A stretch of 64,000 bases of DNA from Varroa destructor (lineage: Eukaryota > Arthropoda > Arachnida > Mesostigmata > Varroidae): contig NW_019211454.1 in the NCBI RefSeq assembly GCF_002443255.2, positions 15,240,243-15,304,242 of the forward strand, written 5' to 3'. Within the stretch, counting starts at the first letter, position 1. Every line of letters starts with the position of its first letter. Shown piece by piece: positions 42,601 through 54,600 of the stretch. The notes beneath the pieces were generated by a model that saw nothing but the letters and a program-made list of their open reading frames with translations, ran no database searches and was not told where the DNA came from. The translations under genes and the position numbers were made by a program.

Positions 42601-45600
42601 TGAATATCATTCAAATGAACCTATATGATATACTTTAACAAGGTACGTTAGTTTTATCGTAGACCAACTTACCACGCCAGTATCGACTTGTTTATATGTC
42701 ATAGCAACCCGAATGACACGGGGCAAATTTAGGCCGTTGCTGATTTTTAAAGGCGGTGCAAAAGGTCATTATTAAAACAGGTCCCGAGTGTTCATTGCTT
42801 AGCCGACTCTCTGCACTGTTTAACCAAAAATTTAACGTTCTTCCACTGCATTTCCCCAAGAGACCTGGAAAGATCTATCGACCTTCCAAAGATCACTTGC
42901 GCTTTGTTGTCATAGATTTCCTATATCTTATTTCATGGCTCCTGTGTATCGTCATATATATTAATTGACTTTAATAAAACTTCTAAATTTATATGAAGTA
43001 TGTTTGAATGGTCATATTTCCAACAATCGGAGCGATCCAATTTGCCGACGTATAAATAATGCTACTGTTTAGGCACTTTTCTAATCACAGCCAAATCAGC
43101 TGAAATTAGCGCGCCTTAAGCCTTTGTAGATGTATCGAAAAATTAATCGTATGTTTAACATTCTGATTAGGCCTTTTTTGTTTGCTGTAGATCAGTCGTT
43201 CAACGGATAATCGAACTCCCTCCTTTTATCGCAGATCAATCTCACATTGACAAGCATGGATTGATTAATTGAATCAGTTGACAATTAGAATATGATTTAG
43301 ATGTACTGCTGTACAGGTTGTGAGGTCATTTGAAAAATTATCTTAGTACTATTTCATTGCAACGACCGAACCACTTAACTATTTGGTATACCTCTTCTAA
43401 GAGCGTTCTGGTCAATGTTTACGGTTCATTTGCATCTTAAACCATACCATGAAGAAAACCTGCTCGTTAGTACAGTTAGCACATATACTCATAGACGAAA
43501 AACTAAACCAGATTTGTATAAGCGTTATAAGTTCTGCTAACAAATTGTGGGGACGAACGGACATATGCCCACAAACTATACTAAGCATAATTTCATGTAT
43601 ACCCGTTCGCCATTTTATTTTAGCAGCGTGTCAAAACACTTAAAATATGATACTTCCTATACCTTATAGCTGAGATTGATCTGCCAGTTGCCCAATTGAG
43701 CCGCCAATGATTGCGCGCATTTGGTTATAGACTCGCAAGTGCTTCAATCATGGCATGAGGTGTCGGAGTTATTATTAATACAAGTAGCATCCATACATGA
43801 TACTTTCTTATATATGCCACATCCTCGTCTGAAATGACCCACCTCTGATATCTTTCGTCTTAGCTAACAAGCTCATACTCAGTTAGCAGGAACTTAGACA
43901 GCTCTGCCCTTACCTTTTCGGGTTTTCCGCCTAAGGACTCGATCTTGCGGCAAGACATAGCAGCAACAATCTATTAAGCAAGAACTACACATAGTCCTTT
44001 GCTTGACTCGTTCAAACACAACCCAATACCAATAATATACATTTAGCACAATTGAAATTAGTAGCGGGTCCGCTGAGAGAAATAAACAGTCACTGTATTC
44101 CGTTGTAATTCCTGCTCTAAACTTTACTCCAATTTCGAAATTACACCTTGGCACTTCATCACACCGACGAATTTTTCTCTTGTTTCAAAAGCCCCTTAAG
44201 CCGAATTCCGAGCCAAATATATCACGACAGGAGTCCAATCCAACACCCCTGAACCGCACCTCCAAATTCCTGCTGCAGCCGTTACAGAATCTGCTACAGA
44301 ATTTTCATCCCTCCTCCGTGCAAAAACTGCTGCACGTCCCCTGAGTTCTACACTCTAACCCATTGGTGACTTCCTTGGCTCTCGTTTACCCCCGTATAAG
44401 CTCTTCACTCTTTCGCAATTGTTTCGATCCGTCACAGACCAGAGATGGCCGCCTCGATTCGTCGTCAGCTGTAGGTCGCATAAGTCACCTGTAGGCTGTG
44501 TCAGCACCAACTTGTTGCTTGTGCACTGGTCGTGTGATGCGTGCAATTTGTGGTATGGATGTTTCCCCTCTCTTAGAGCAATAACGGTACTGACAATGCA
44601 CCAAGAATGCGCCAACGTTCTCCAGAAGTCGAGCGTCGCTGAAGAAAGACCTGGTAAAGGTGTGAGGCTAGAGCGAATCCCAACGCTGAGGTGATAAGCG
44701 AAATCACAATGACCTAATGTTGTCAACGACGTCTTCAGTTGGCCAGTCATTCATCTTCACTCGTTGAAGGGACGAGCTTGCCTTGTGTTCCTCGCTCACT
44801 GTCTGTGCTTCGTATAAGAGCAGCATGGCTCCATAATCATAACAGTGTTTAACTGTGACTAACGAAGTTTTGTCATCATAGCACGTAATGTTATGTGTGG
44901 TGCTTGTTGTAGCTGAACCTTTTGTGGTCGCTCAAAAGAATAGTTAATGACATAACAACGTTCTATAATTACCGGAGGTATGAGAGTAAACACAGATCCA
45001 TACAAGGACTACGTATACGTAAGATACCTTAATTCTGCTTAGCATTTTCAGAAAAGTCAGGGTTTGCTGAGATACCTTAGTACAGCGAATCGAACCAAAA
45101 GAGCGTGGGTGGCTATTTCGGCGTTGGCGCTCCAACGCGTCATCGCCTGGCGCTCAACGATGCTTTGTTAGTCGGTGTCGCTTCGCGCAAAACACCACAG
45201 CCAAGCAACGCTCTGACTCTAGCAACAGTTCGGTGTTGCGGCTACCCAGCGTTATCGTTTCATCCCCTCCCTGGCAAGCGGTTGAATCGCAAGCAATCTA
45301 ACTCTCTAGTACGGCGACAGCGTCTATAGTGCCAGCAACCAGGAAAGCCATTGCGTCGACGTAAACATCAAAGGCATGACACACAACGGGCGCTCACTAT
45401 TAATGATGCTTTTACTGCAGCTGTGCTCGCCACTTCAACACTATGCATTGATCGTTTCTTCCACTGATTCTTTTCGCACCAGCGCTGTCGTTGTTATTAT
45501 TGTGGTTGTTACTGTTGTAGTTACTGTTGTTGTTATCGTTCCTGTTATTATTATTACTTAGTGTCATGCGTTTCGTTGAAATTGACTGTATGGCATTGTG

Positions 45601-48600
45601 AAATTTGCGCGTTTCACGCAAGTCGCGGCACGGTTTCGCAGCTAAACAGCGGGTCTTCCCTCCGAAACGAAGATGCGCCAATGACGTTTAGAAGTTGTGG
45701 CATAATTCTATTCGTCACTAACGGCCTTTACAGTTTCAGCTCCGGTTGCTGCTGCTACTACTGCAGCCGTGGTGAGATGACGCATACTACCATGATCTGT
45801 CGATGAATCGGTTGCTGGGGTCACTAGATAGCGACATGGGAGGAATTACCCGGGTCGAACTGAGCCTTGGGGTAGCGCATAGTTCCGCCAAAATCCTATG
45901 GGTAGGATTGCGTAATGTTTTTTCTGCTATGCACATGTGGATGGTCGAACAGCTGATAAACATTGGAAGCGCAGCCACAATACTGGCATAGCAGAGATGG
46001 CTGGTTATTTATGGACGCCATGACCGCAGCGTACTATCTAGAATAGTGACCTATTCCAGAATGGTCTGCGAGAGATGTCTGCGACCTACTGGTCTGACAC
46101 CGCCATATCCAGAAGTCGACATACAGATGTACGCAGACGAATCGGAAGGATCAGAAAGTACGAGAGAGACGTAAGGCAAACAAGGATGCCGCGAAACTGA
46201 ACGTTAGCGTCCATTGGCCTCGATGAAAGCGAGTATGAGTGACTCTGAGTTGACAAACTGTGCCTACACCGTATCCGGCTATTACGTCGCTTGTGAAGTA
46301 TTGACTGGCGATGCCACGCCGTAATGCGAACAAATTAATGGAACTGATTTAGATATTAGCACGCAGATTTTGCAGAAGCATGTTACGAATGCGCAGTCTG
46401 CTTCTCAGACGGCAGTGTTTTGCTTAGGAGTTTCATTAGGGTAACGGTGAGTCGGTTCAAGTGCATCATTGAAGTACAGACTTTTCAAATACTATATCGT
46501 CACGCCACCACTGCTCCTGATCAACTGATAGAATATTCAGAGGATTTTTCACTTATAGTACAGCTTATCCATATTCGTTTCAAGTACCACTCATCATAGT
46601 TGCTATTCAATTTGTTAGTCATTGTTTCAGTCAATGCACGCAGGCAGACAGATAGCACGTAGTATTTTCATTGCATTGCAAGCATTCAGAAATCATCACA
46701 TGGCTGACTAGACCAACCCGACAATCGTATCAAAAACCGTCACATCCCAACGATTGGATACCCTTAACCATATTAATAATTGTGTTACTAACCAACGTTT
46801 CCTTTGCTGTATGGTATAGACGGACATTATTTTTCAGTAGCACCACTGCAGGCAATAGACGTAGAGTTTCTTGCATAGCTGCCGGTTCCTGTGGGCGAAC
46901 AGCATTGTCGGACAGAACTGGGTTTTGTACGCCAACCCCGCCACTCCAATTGCTACCGCCATCCGGAGAATTCTTCCGGTGATGTTGCCGCTATCAGCTG
47001 ACGCCGTTTCGTTAGTTCGATCGATTGACAGGTTCACGTGGCAGCGTCAGGCGCCTAAGATAACGTAAACGCCGTGCGAGAAGCAGAAAAGCACGCGGAA
47101 AGCAAGGGTAAAGAAGTACGGGATGAGACCAAATGAGCATCCTGTTTTGAGCGAAAAAGATAAGAAAGGAGAAATCAGATGACGATACTGATGATTGTCA
47201 TTAATGCTGATGACAGACGCGCTGGTAGTAAAAAACAGAATAAGAATGAAGTGAAGCTCAACAGTCCACCGTTTCAGAGCGACGGGCATCAGCTATAGCT
47301 GCGCTGACATCAGACGTCGTGCGAGGAGGCAAAAAGAAGTAGCCGGCGCTAACGGTAACCGACCAGAAAAGAACACAGGGATGACATCACTTATTTAAGA
47401 GTTGAGCGGCAGTAACGAAGGAACGAAATGGCGATTGGCTGTTACCCTCTATTTCCGGCGTTCATTGCCTCGGCAGGAGCAGATCTCCTTACAAAACAAA
47501 TAGGAGCCTTTCAGGTTGTAAGACAAGGCAGTACTCAAGGGAGCAAGTAATAAGACAGCTAGTTAATCGTGATGGCATAGATCAAAGCGGACGCTCTTTT
47601 GATTTGCCATGCCTCAGAATAGGCGGCTAAAAGACACCAGTGATATCATGAGGATCTGCGAATGTAAATACGCATACGGAAGGGCCATATAACGCCATGA
47701 AGTAGTGCAACGATATGGTTGTGTTTTCGAAGGCTTCCAGTGATTTGATAGCGTTTATAAGTTGAAAAGAGTGGTATATTCGGACTAACAACTCGTATGA
47801 TTAATAATTCGTGAATACTTTGATTACGTAATCTAGTGACAATATATGTAAAACAAGTACCTTTTATGCGGAAAAGTATGCTTCGTTACCAGTTGAGTGA
47901 AACATCATCGATGCAGAGCCGGGCGAAATGGGAATCACCTTGGTATTGCAACGGTACTAACTCCACGAAATACCTTATGTCTCCAATTAACTTTCTATAG
48001 GGTAACTTGTTTTTCTAGACTTTCTACATTGGGACCTACCTTTTTCGCTCTTACGGTCCTGCGGCCTTTCTTTCAGACAACAACAGCGCAATATACGACC
48101 TTAAATTTCTACCGAGACAAAGTAACCCGCACTATCCATGAACCGGCGTTAGTCAATCACAGTTGTACGCATGATACAGTCCAACTACATAATTTAAATC
48201 CACAAAATAACATTGCTCTATAAAGACTCATTAAGGCATGGGCATGTGTTGCAAGGTTTCATTATCAAAATCGACCTAACTGAATGAATGCGGACGGAGT
48301 TCATTGCTTTCTCACGAAACCGTGCAGCGACAGCGGAAGCTGGCGATAATCGTAGTATGGACGGACTGGCGGTGACAACTCATCATTCTAGGATCTTAAT
48401 ATCACCGGGGCTAACCGATGAGGAAGAAGGTCAATCCAGTAAGAGTCGTGCTGGATCGGAAAACCTCAGTCGTCGCGAGAAGGGTTTTATCTCAAAGTGC
48501 GATCCGAGTGGTTGGACTTACCAAAAAAACTTTAAACCCAGTAGCAATAGCTGGACTTGAGAAAGTATATGGTTAAATCCGATCGCAAGTCGAAGAAAAA

Positions 48601-51600
48601 CTTCCCTTAAGTTGGTGTGTGGAAGTCGATGAAGTACTGCACTGAGAGTAAACCAATATTAAAGTCCTTACGAAGTCAGTGATATTTCTCTTTTCTCAGC
48701 GTGTTAAACAACTATGACTTATCGTAGAAGCCCGTGCAAGGGGCCCTCGAACTTTCTGAAGCTTTGAAACGAAAACTCACAAAAATAGCTGGAGAGAACA
48801 CCTGAACAGCGTTGGAGGTTTCGAGGTCACAGGCATATTGCTTTATTGAAACAGTTCTAAGATAGAAAAAAGGTCTCATTGGCCATTGTAGAAACTATTA
48901 CCGATGTTACAAGTGGAAGCATATTGTTCACATACTGTTGTGGACTAGAAAATTGTTTTGTAGTACGATTATGGTTAATTTGAAAGACGGAAATCAAACG
49001 AATAATTCTATTTCGTGGGCAGCGAGGACAAAACGGCTAAACATGTAAGTTCTGGAAACAATACGTGAAATCGCTGGTCACCACTATCACCAATAGTAGT
49101 ATATACATTTGTAGATACATACAAACAAAGTAACTGGCCATAAGATAAAGAAATATAATAAGCAAAATCTATGGCTGATTGTTCTGTTCACTTTATTTTT
49201 TGTAATTTTTTGCAATCTAACACAATCGTTCATAGGGTGACATTTTTCGGCACGCATGTCACCCCTAACCTTCGAAAGTGATGCAATTTTTTAGTGGCTA
49301 AAAATTCGAGAATCTCACAATACCTCTTGCACGGTCTAAAGACCAACCCTGATATTTTGAACGTTTTTTTTTTCTTTTTGATAGGTACAGCTTTAAGTCT
49401 CCTCCTATATATAACATATGTTCCTGCAATCTCGCACCGCAGCACTTAGCATTTACCGCATACTTTACTGCTTCTCCCTCATTCACTGAAAGTTAAAATC
49501 TAGCAAATAGTGTATATTAACTGCGACAACAAACAGACATGACTTCCGCCGTCGAGTTCCTCGTTGACTGACATCTATTTGATTGCTTTCAGCCTTTGCT
49601 AGAACCTATCCAGACCCAGAGCAATTCCTAGAAAGCGATCTTGCCGACTCACTAAACCATACGCTGTCTAACTTTGCTGAGTATTTCAGCTGACAGCAGG
49701 TTATTGGCATACGTCTCTTTACTAGCATCGCTTTACATAATATCGACTCTGCTTAGTTCGTACTATGGTGATGGCCATATTCTTCAAAGAGACACCGTAC
49801 TGAATCAATCCATCTTTCAGTCGTTTGGGACCGCATATGTGTTTCTCCGTTGCTTCCCATAATTACAACAGCACTTGAGTCATCGAAGCGGACAGAAGCA
49901 TCAACGCGAATCTGTATACCTTTGCGGATAGCTTGGCAGTTCGAGCAGTTAGAAAAGATCCTTACGCTCCACCGATTTGCCATTCAGTATTAGATGGGTA
50001 AAACTCGAGGGGACAATCAACGAGGTATGATTTTCTGTTCAACACGACGGTAAGTATCTTTTACAGCACACTTTAGGGTGATGTGCGTGACTTCATCAAA
50101 AAAAGTGTAATAACCTTGCCTTGGTGCTCAAAATTACCAATAAATCCAGTGACCTTAGAGCCTTTATTGGGTGATATTATTCCGTAACTCCTAACTGATT
50201 CCGAAAACACAAGCTAACATAGTTGTTTGCCCGCTGAAAAGAGTATTGCTTTCAATGAGTCGAAGGCAAGATTTTTTGTTTGCTTTTGTTTTGATTACAA
50301 CAGAGTATTAATAGATGCTTTTATTTAATTGCTATGTAGATGCAGTCGTCATTGTCATAAAATTTCACTTGTAGACCAGGTGCATTTTGTTGCAAATAAT
50401 TTATTTCTTTTGCACGGACCGTTCAGCCACTTCCTTATGTCTGGGATAAGGCTTCTGACCAGTGATTCAGGTTCGCCCCTCAGTATAATTCCTTATTGCC
50501 GACACCACTCTCTTATAGTGACGACCCTTTTTGATTTTATTTCTGTCAACCTTCCACTTCTATCCCACAGGTGCTTTCCTTTCTTGATTTTCATATCTCT
50601 CAGCTAATGCTAGAATTGCTGACCGCACTAGATATTTGTGTAATCTCGAGTACGGGCATTCTCTGGGTCCCGCGAAGTAGATTTCTCTTTTTTCTCATAT
50701 CAAATGTCTTCTGCATCTACACTGCAACTCCGAGTGGGCCGATTGATTTCGTCATTGGAATCAGCAGTCTACAACGATTTGCGCCTTTTAGCTCATAGAT
50801 GCTTTCGAAGATTCTCGTTACCAAATGCGCTACTTTTCATACTTAAGCTGTAGCCTTTTTTAGATGAAAATTACCCTGTAATGAATATTATTATAATTGA
50901 GATTTTCGTCAAACATTAATGTTAATGAATGTTTATATGTGAACTACGACAAACAACGATCTGCATCTTTTACGCAGCCGTAGCAGTGATGCATCCGTTG
51001 AATATATAAAACCGCTAGTTCAGCTAATAATTATCCCTTAATACGATATGAGATACCTTTGATCCGTAACTTGTGGTTACTAACGTAATAGACCCGAGAA
51101 AAATTTTACAACCACATGAGGCTACGGCTGAACGCATGTGACACGTTGGAGGAATTCGCGCTCGTCGAATGTGCCAAATGGCAAATGCTATCCGGCATAA
51201 GCAGAAAGGAAATTCCTACATAGGACAGAGGATAAAAGACCCCAAAATAATGAGGTTATCTAATGGCCATGGAGTAGCGTCAAGGACGGCCCAACTGTTC
51301 ACTAAATAGGCCCCGTCATCAAATAATTGCGGAACACATACTTCTGGGCTATTCGGTTCGGTTAGATGCTCTATTAGAATGAGTCTGTCTATTTCTGGGT
51401 CTATTTTTACGTTTTGGATGTCTATGTGCAGTCATGCGGGCAGTATACAAAAACTAGGATATTAACATAAAATAGAATTTTGCAAAAGAAAGTGGTAAGT
51501 AGATTTTTGTGTATGCACATAATAACAAATACTAAAAATTTATACGCAGCAATTTGTATAATTACTTATTTATGTACAGATATTCATATCTGTACATAAA

Positions 51601-54600
51601 TTTAGTCGCGGCTTATTTTGTGATACTGACTAAGTACGCGTTTCCAAGCAGCTAAATACTGTAGTATTGTCAGATGCAAGCAAAGCGTAACAATAGTGTG
51701 AATACCGCAGTAAACGATTTCGTTAGGTCTTTTTATCCAATCCGCTCCAACAAATCGCAGTAATGTTTTTTTCTGCTATTTACACATAAGTCGTCCCACA
51801 GAAATAGATTCATTTGGTGTTGATTAGTTTCAGCCATTGCAAAAATCCATGAAAGTGAATGCAAATCTACACCACAAAGACATTTGAGCGTCAAAGCAAG
51901 CTTCTACCATTCAGTAAAAAGCATAATGCTATAATAAATCATTTGGCGTGTTACCATAAATAGAGCAAAAAACAGGCCAGCCCTACAACTTACGCTCAGC
52001 CCGAATTCGCTAGCGCGAATTGTGCGATGGTGCTCCGTGGGTATAACCGGCGATCGTTCTCAATTCGCACAAGTGAGTGAAACAGGGTCGGCAACTTACT
52101 TCGTGTTGAGGGGACCGTGAATTATTTACGCCATCTTGTCTACGACGTTGGCTGAAAGGATGCCCAGGATTAAAGGATCTCTAGAAACTCCACTGGTTTC
52201 TTGGAGGATAACGAGGCTCTTGTGATATGCTGGATTAGTAAATCGCGATCAGGGCCCGGTTTGTTACTTACTATCTATGTTGCGTAATCGTAGACACCTA
52301 TCTCTCTGTATCTAGTGGCTTAACGAGTCGAATAAAAGGTAAATGTTCTTGTTTGTATTTCCTTCTATTATAAATGCTTCCAAGAGTAAATATGACCTAC
52401 AGGCTTAATATAATGTATATTTTTTTGTTGAAAGATCAACGCAACTAGTTTATTAACGCATCTAATTTACATATTATGCGTTACACCAAACCTCATTGTA
52501 ATGGACAACAAATAAGCGGTCCTAGGGCAAATTATTTTTACACTTCGATAAAAATTTTCCTTATTTTCTCGTTATCGCATTTTGTTCCGGCGTAAATGTT
52601 TCAGTCTAATTATGTACGGTGTTACTTACACGAAATTTCGCACAATTTTACCTTAATTTCAGAGTTATAGCTATTATGGTTTAACTCTTTTGAGAAATAT
52701 ATAATTGTGTACAATACGTTTCGTAGATCTATGTATACAAGCACGCATAAAATACAAAGCAATAAATAAGGTAATATCACTCATAATTCAAATTATCCAG
52801 AAATTAAATAGCAAACTAACTTCTTCCGTTATTACGCTTTAACCTCTTTTGAACACACATGTGACCGGTAAGCACAATCACAGACACACGTTTCTTATCG
52901 ATATAACGTCCTTCTAAAGATGGCCGTCTTTCAAGTTGTTATACGATTCTGGTACGAGAAATTTGATGGCAATTCTCAGGAATCTGTCAACGACTAGTTT
53001 ATAATGGTCGAGTACAGGCTTCTCAATTTATTCATCTGCTCCGTAAAGTGGTAGCAAATGGATCCGTTTAAAATGAGTAAATCAGCTCAGCAGGAACCTC
53101 TTGTAAATGCAAACAGCAAAGTTGGGATTTATTTAAATTGCTTTTGCCGCAAGCAGTCAGGTTCAGAAAGAAATAGGTCTCGCATATACAAAACTTCACA
53201 ACGGACATGCGTCTACAAATGCGTAACAACAAGACTGGACAGCGCGGCCCTGGGTGATATTGGTATTGGTCAGACCCCGGTCGTTTCACTGGGAATCGAT
53301 ATTCAGTGGGTTATCGGCTTCTTTTGTCTGAATTGACAACACTGGGGTAGGCGTTTCTAGAGTGGCCACATTGTGGATATGCAAGTTTTAAGCCCTAACA
53401 AATTTCGTAAGCGGGAATTGCGGAGATGAACTGAAATTAAAAATGGCTGATTATGATTTTCTAAAAGAATATTATGACAATCAATTTACGATAAGCAGTA
53501 AAAAACTAAGACAAGACCATTTCTATGGTAACATGGGTTGACATGTCTCATGCCGTGCCTCTTCTCAGCGTCTATTAACATATGCCCTGCCTATCTGCTT
53601 TGAAGCTAACAGTATCGACGTAGTTTCCTTAAATTTTCGTGCGAAGAATCTGTACCATCAATACCAAGTTGAAAGATCAGCAAAAAAAAAAAGCAACTCG
53701 ATATACACTATTGTCGATAACACAGGTTACGCATTAGTCATCACAAAACAGTGAAGCAGCAAGCACACACAGCCTGAATATATGGGCTGGTCGTTTTGTC
53801 TAAGACGATTCGTCTCAGTTCCATAGTTGCCACCGTTGCAGTACGGAATGAATGCAAACAGTTAAGCCTGAAGGCACCGTGGCCAGGGCACGGCCTTTGG
53901 ACTACAATGTGCCTCAACCTTAATTCGATTCTACGGCACAGGTTATCTCTATATAGAAAGGCCTCATCGTAATGTTTCTTTTTTCCTTCCCTCTTTGTTT
54001 TCGTTCTCATAGTCGGTTCTTTTACGTCACAAATTATTGGCCTTCATGTGCTTCACGAACTGGAGTTAGCAGCGAAAACTATTTAAAGAAGTACTATTAA
54101 GTTTTATTTGAAACCCAGATGTGAAATTTGTATAAGACTACAGGCCTAACATCTGCATCTAATCGAAAAGTAAAATCAATTTATAGAAAAAAAAAAAAAA
54201 AAAACAGATAGAATACGTATAAAGTGTAATTATATTTTTATACCGTATTATTAACAATTAAAAACATGCTAGTTAAAAAACCATTGTTGCTAGTGGCAGA
54301 ATTTATAAGAATTTTGAAATGCCCTGCTTTGACCTGAAGTGCCCAGTTATTTCACAGTAACCCTTGTGGGACTACACTCCTCTTTGAAAGGGGTCCTCAA
54401 AGAATATGATTTACAGTTCTTACAGTTTTATCGCAGTTAACCCACCTGAAGTAGAGCTAATTTACGAATATAGTGAGCTAAGCCTCATTGCCCAGCTCAC
54501 AGTACCCACAGCTTCGATGATCTAAAGGTATTGCGCGTTGCCATACCAACATAACTGATCCGCTTTCGACTTATTACCGACAAAATATTGTTTATAATAT

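Noticed and set aside
42669..42700. Short ATG frame ending at GTG|GTAAGT on the minus strand
   Set aside because: It ends in phase 0, which would put exon 2 out of frame.
45376..45681. Val/Ile-rich and Asn-rich open frames on opposite strands
   Set aside because: Both are products of the GTT/ATT trinucleotide tract.
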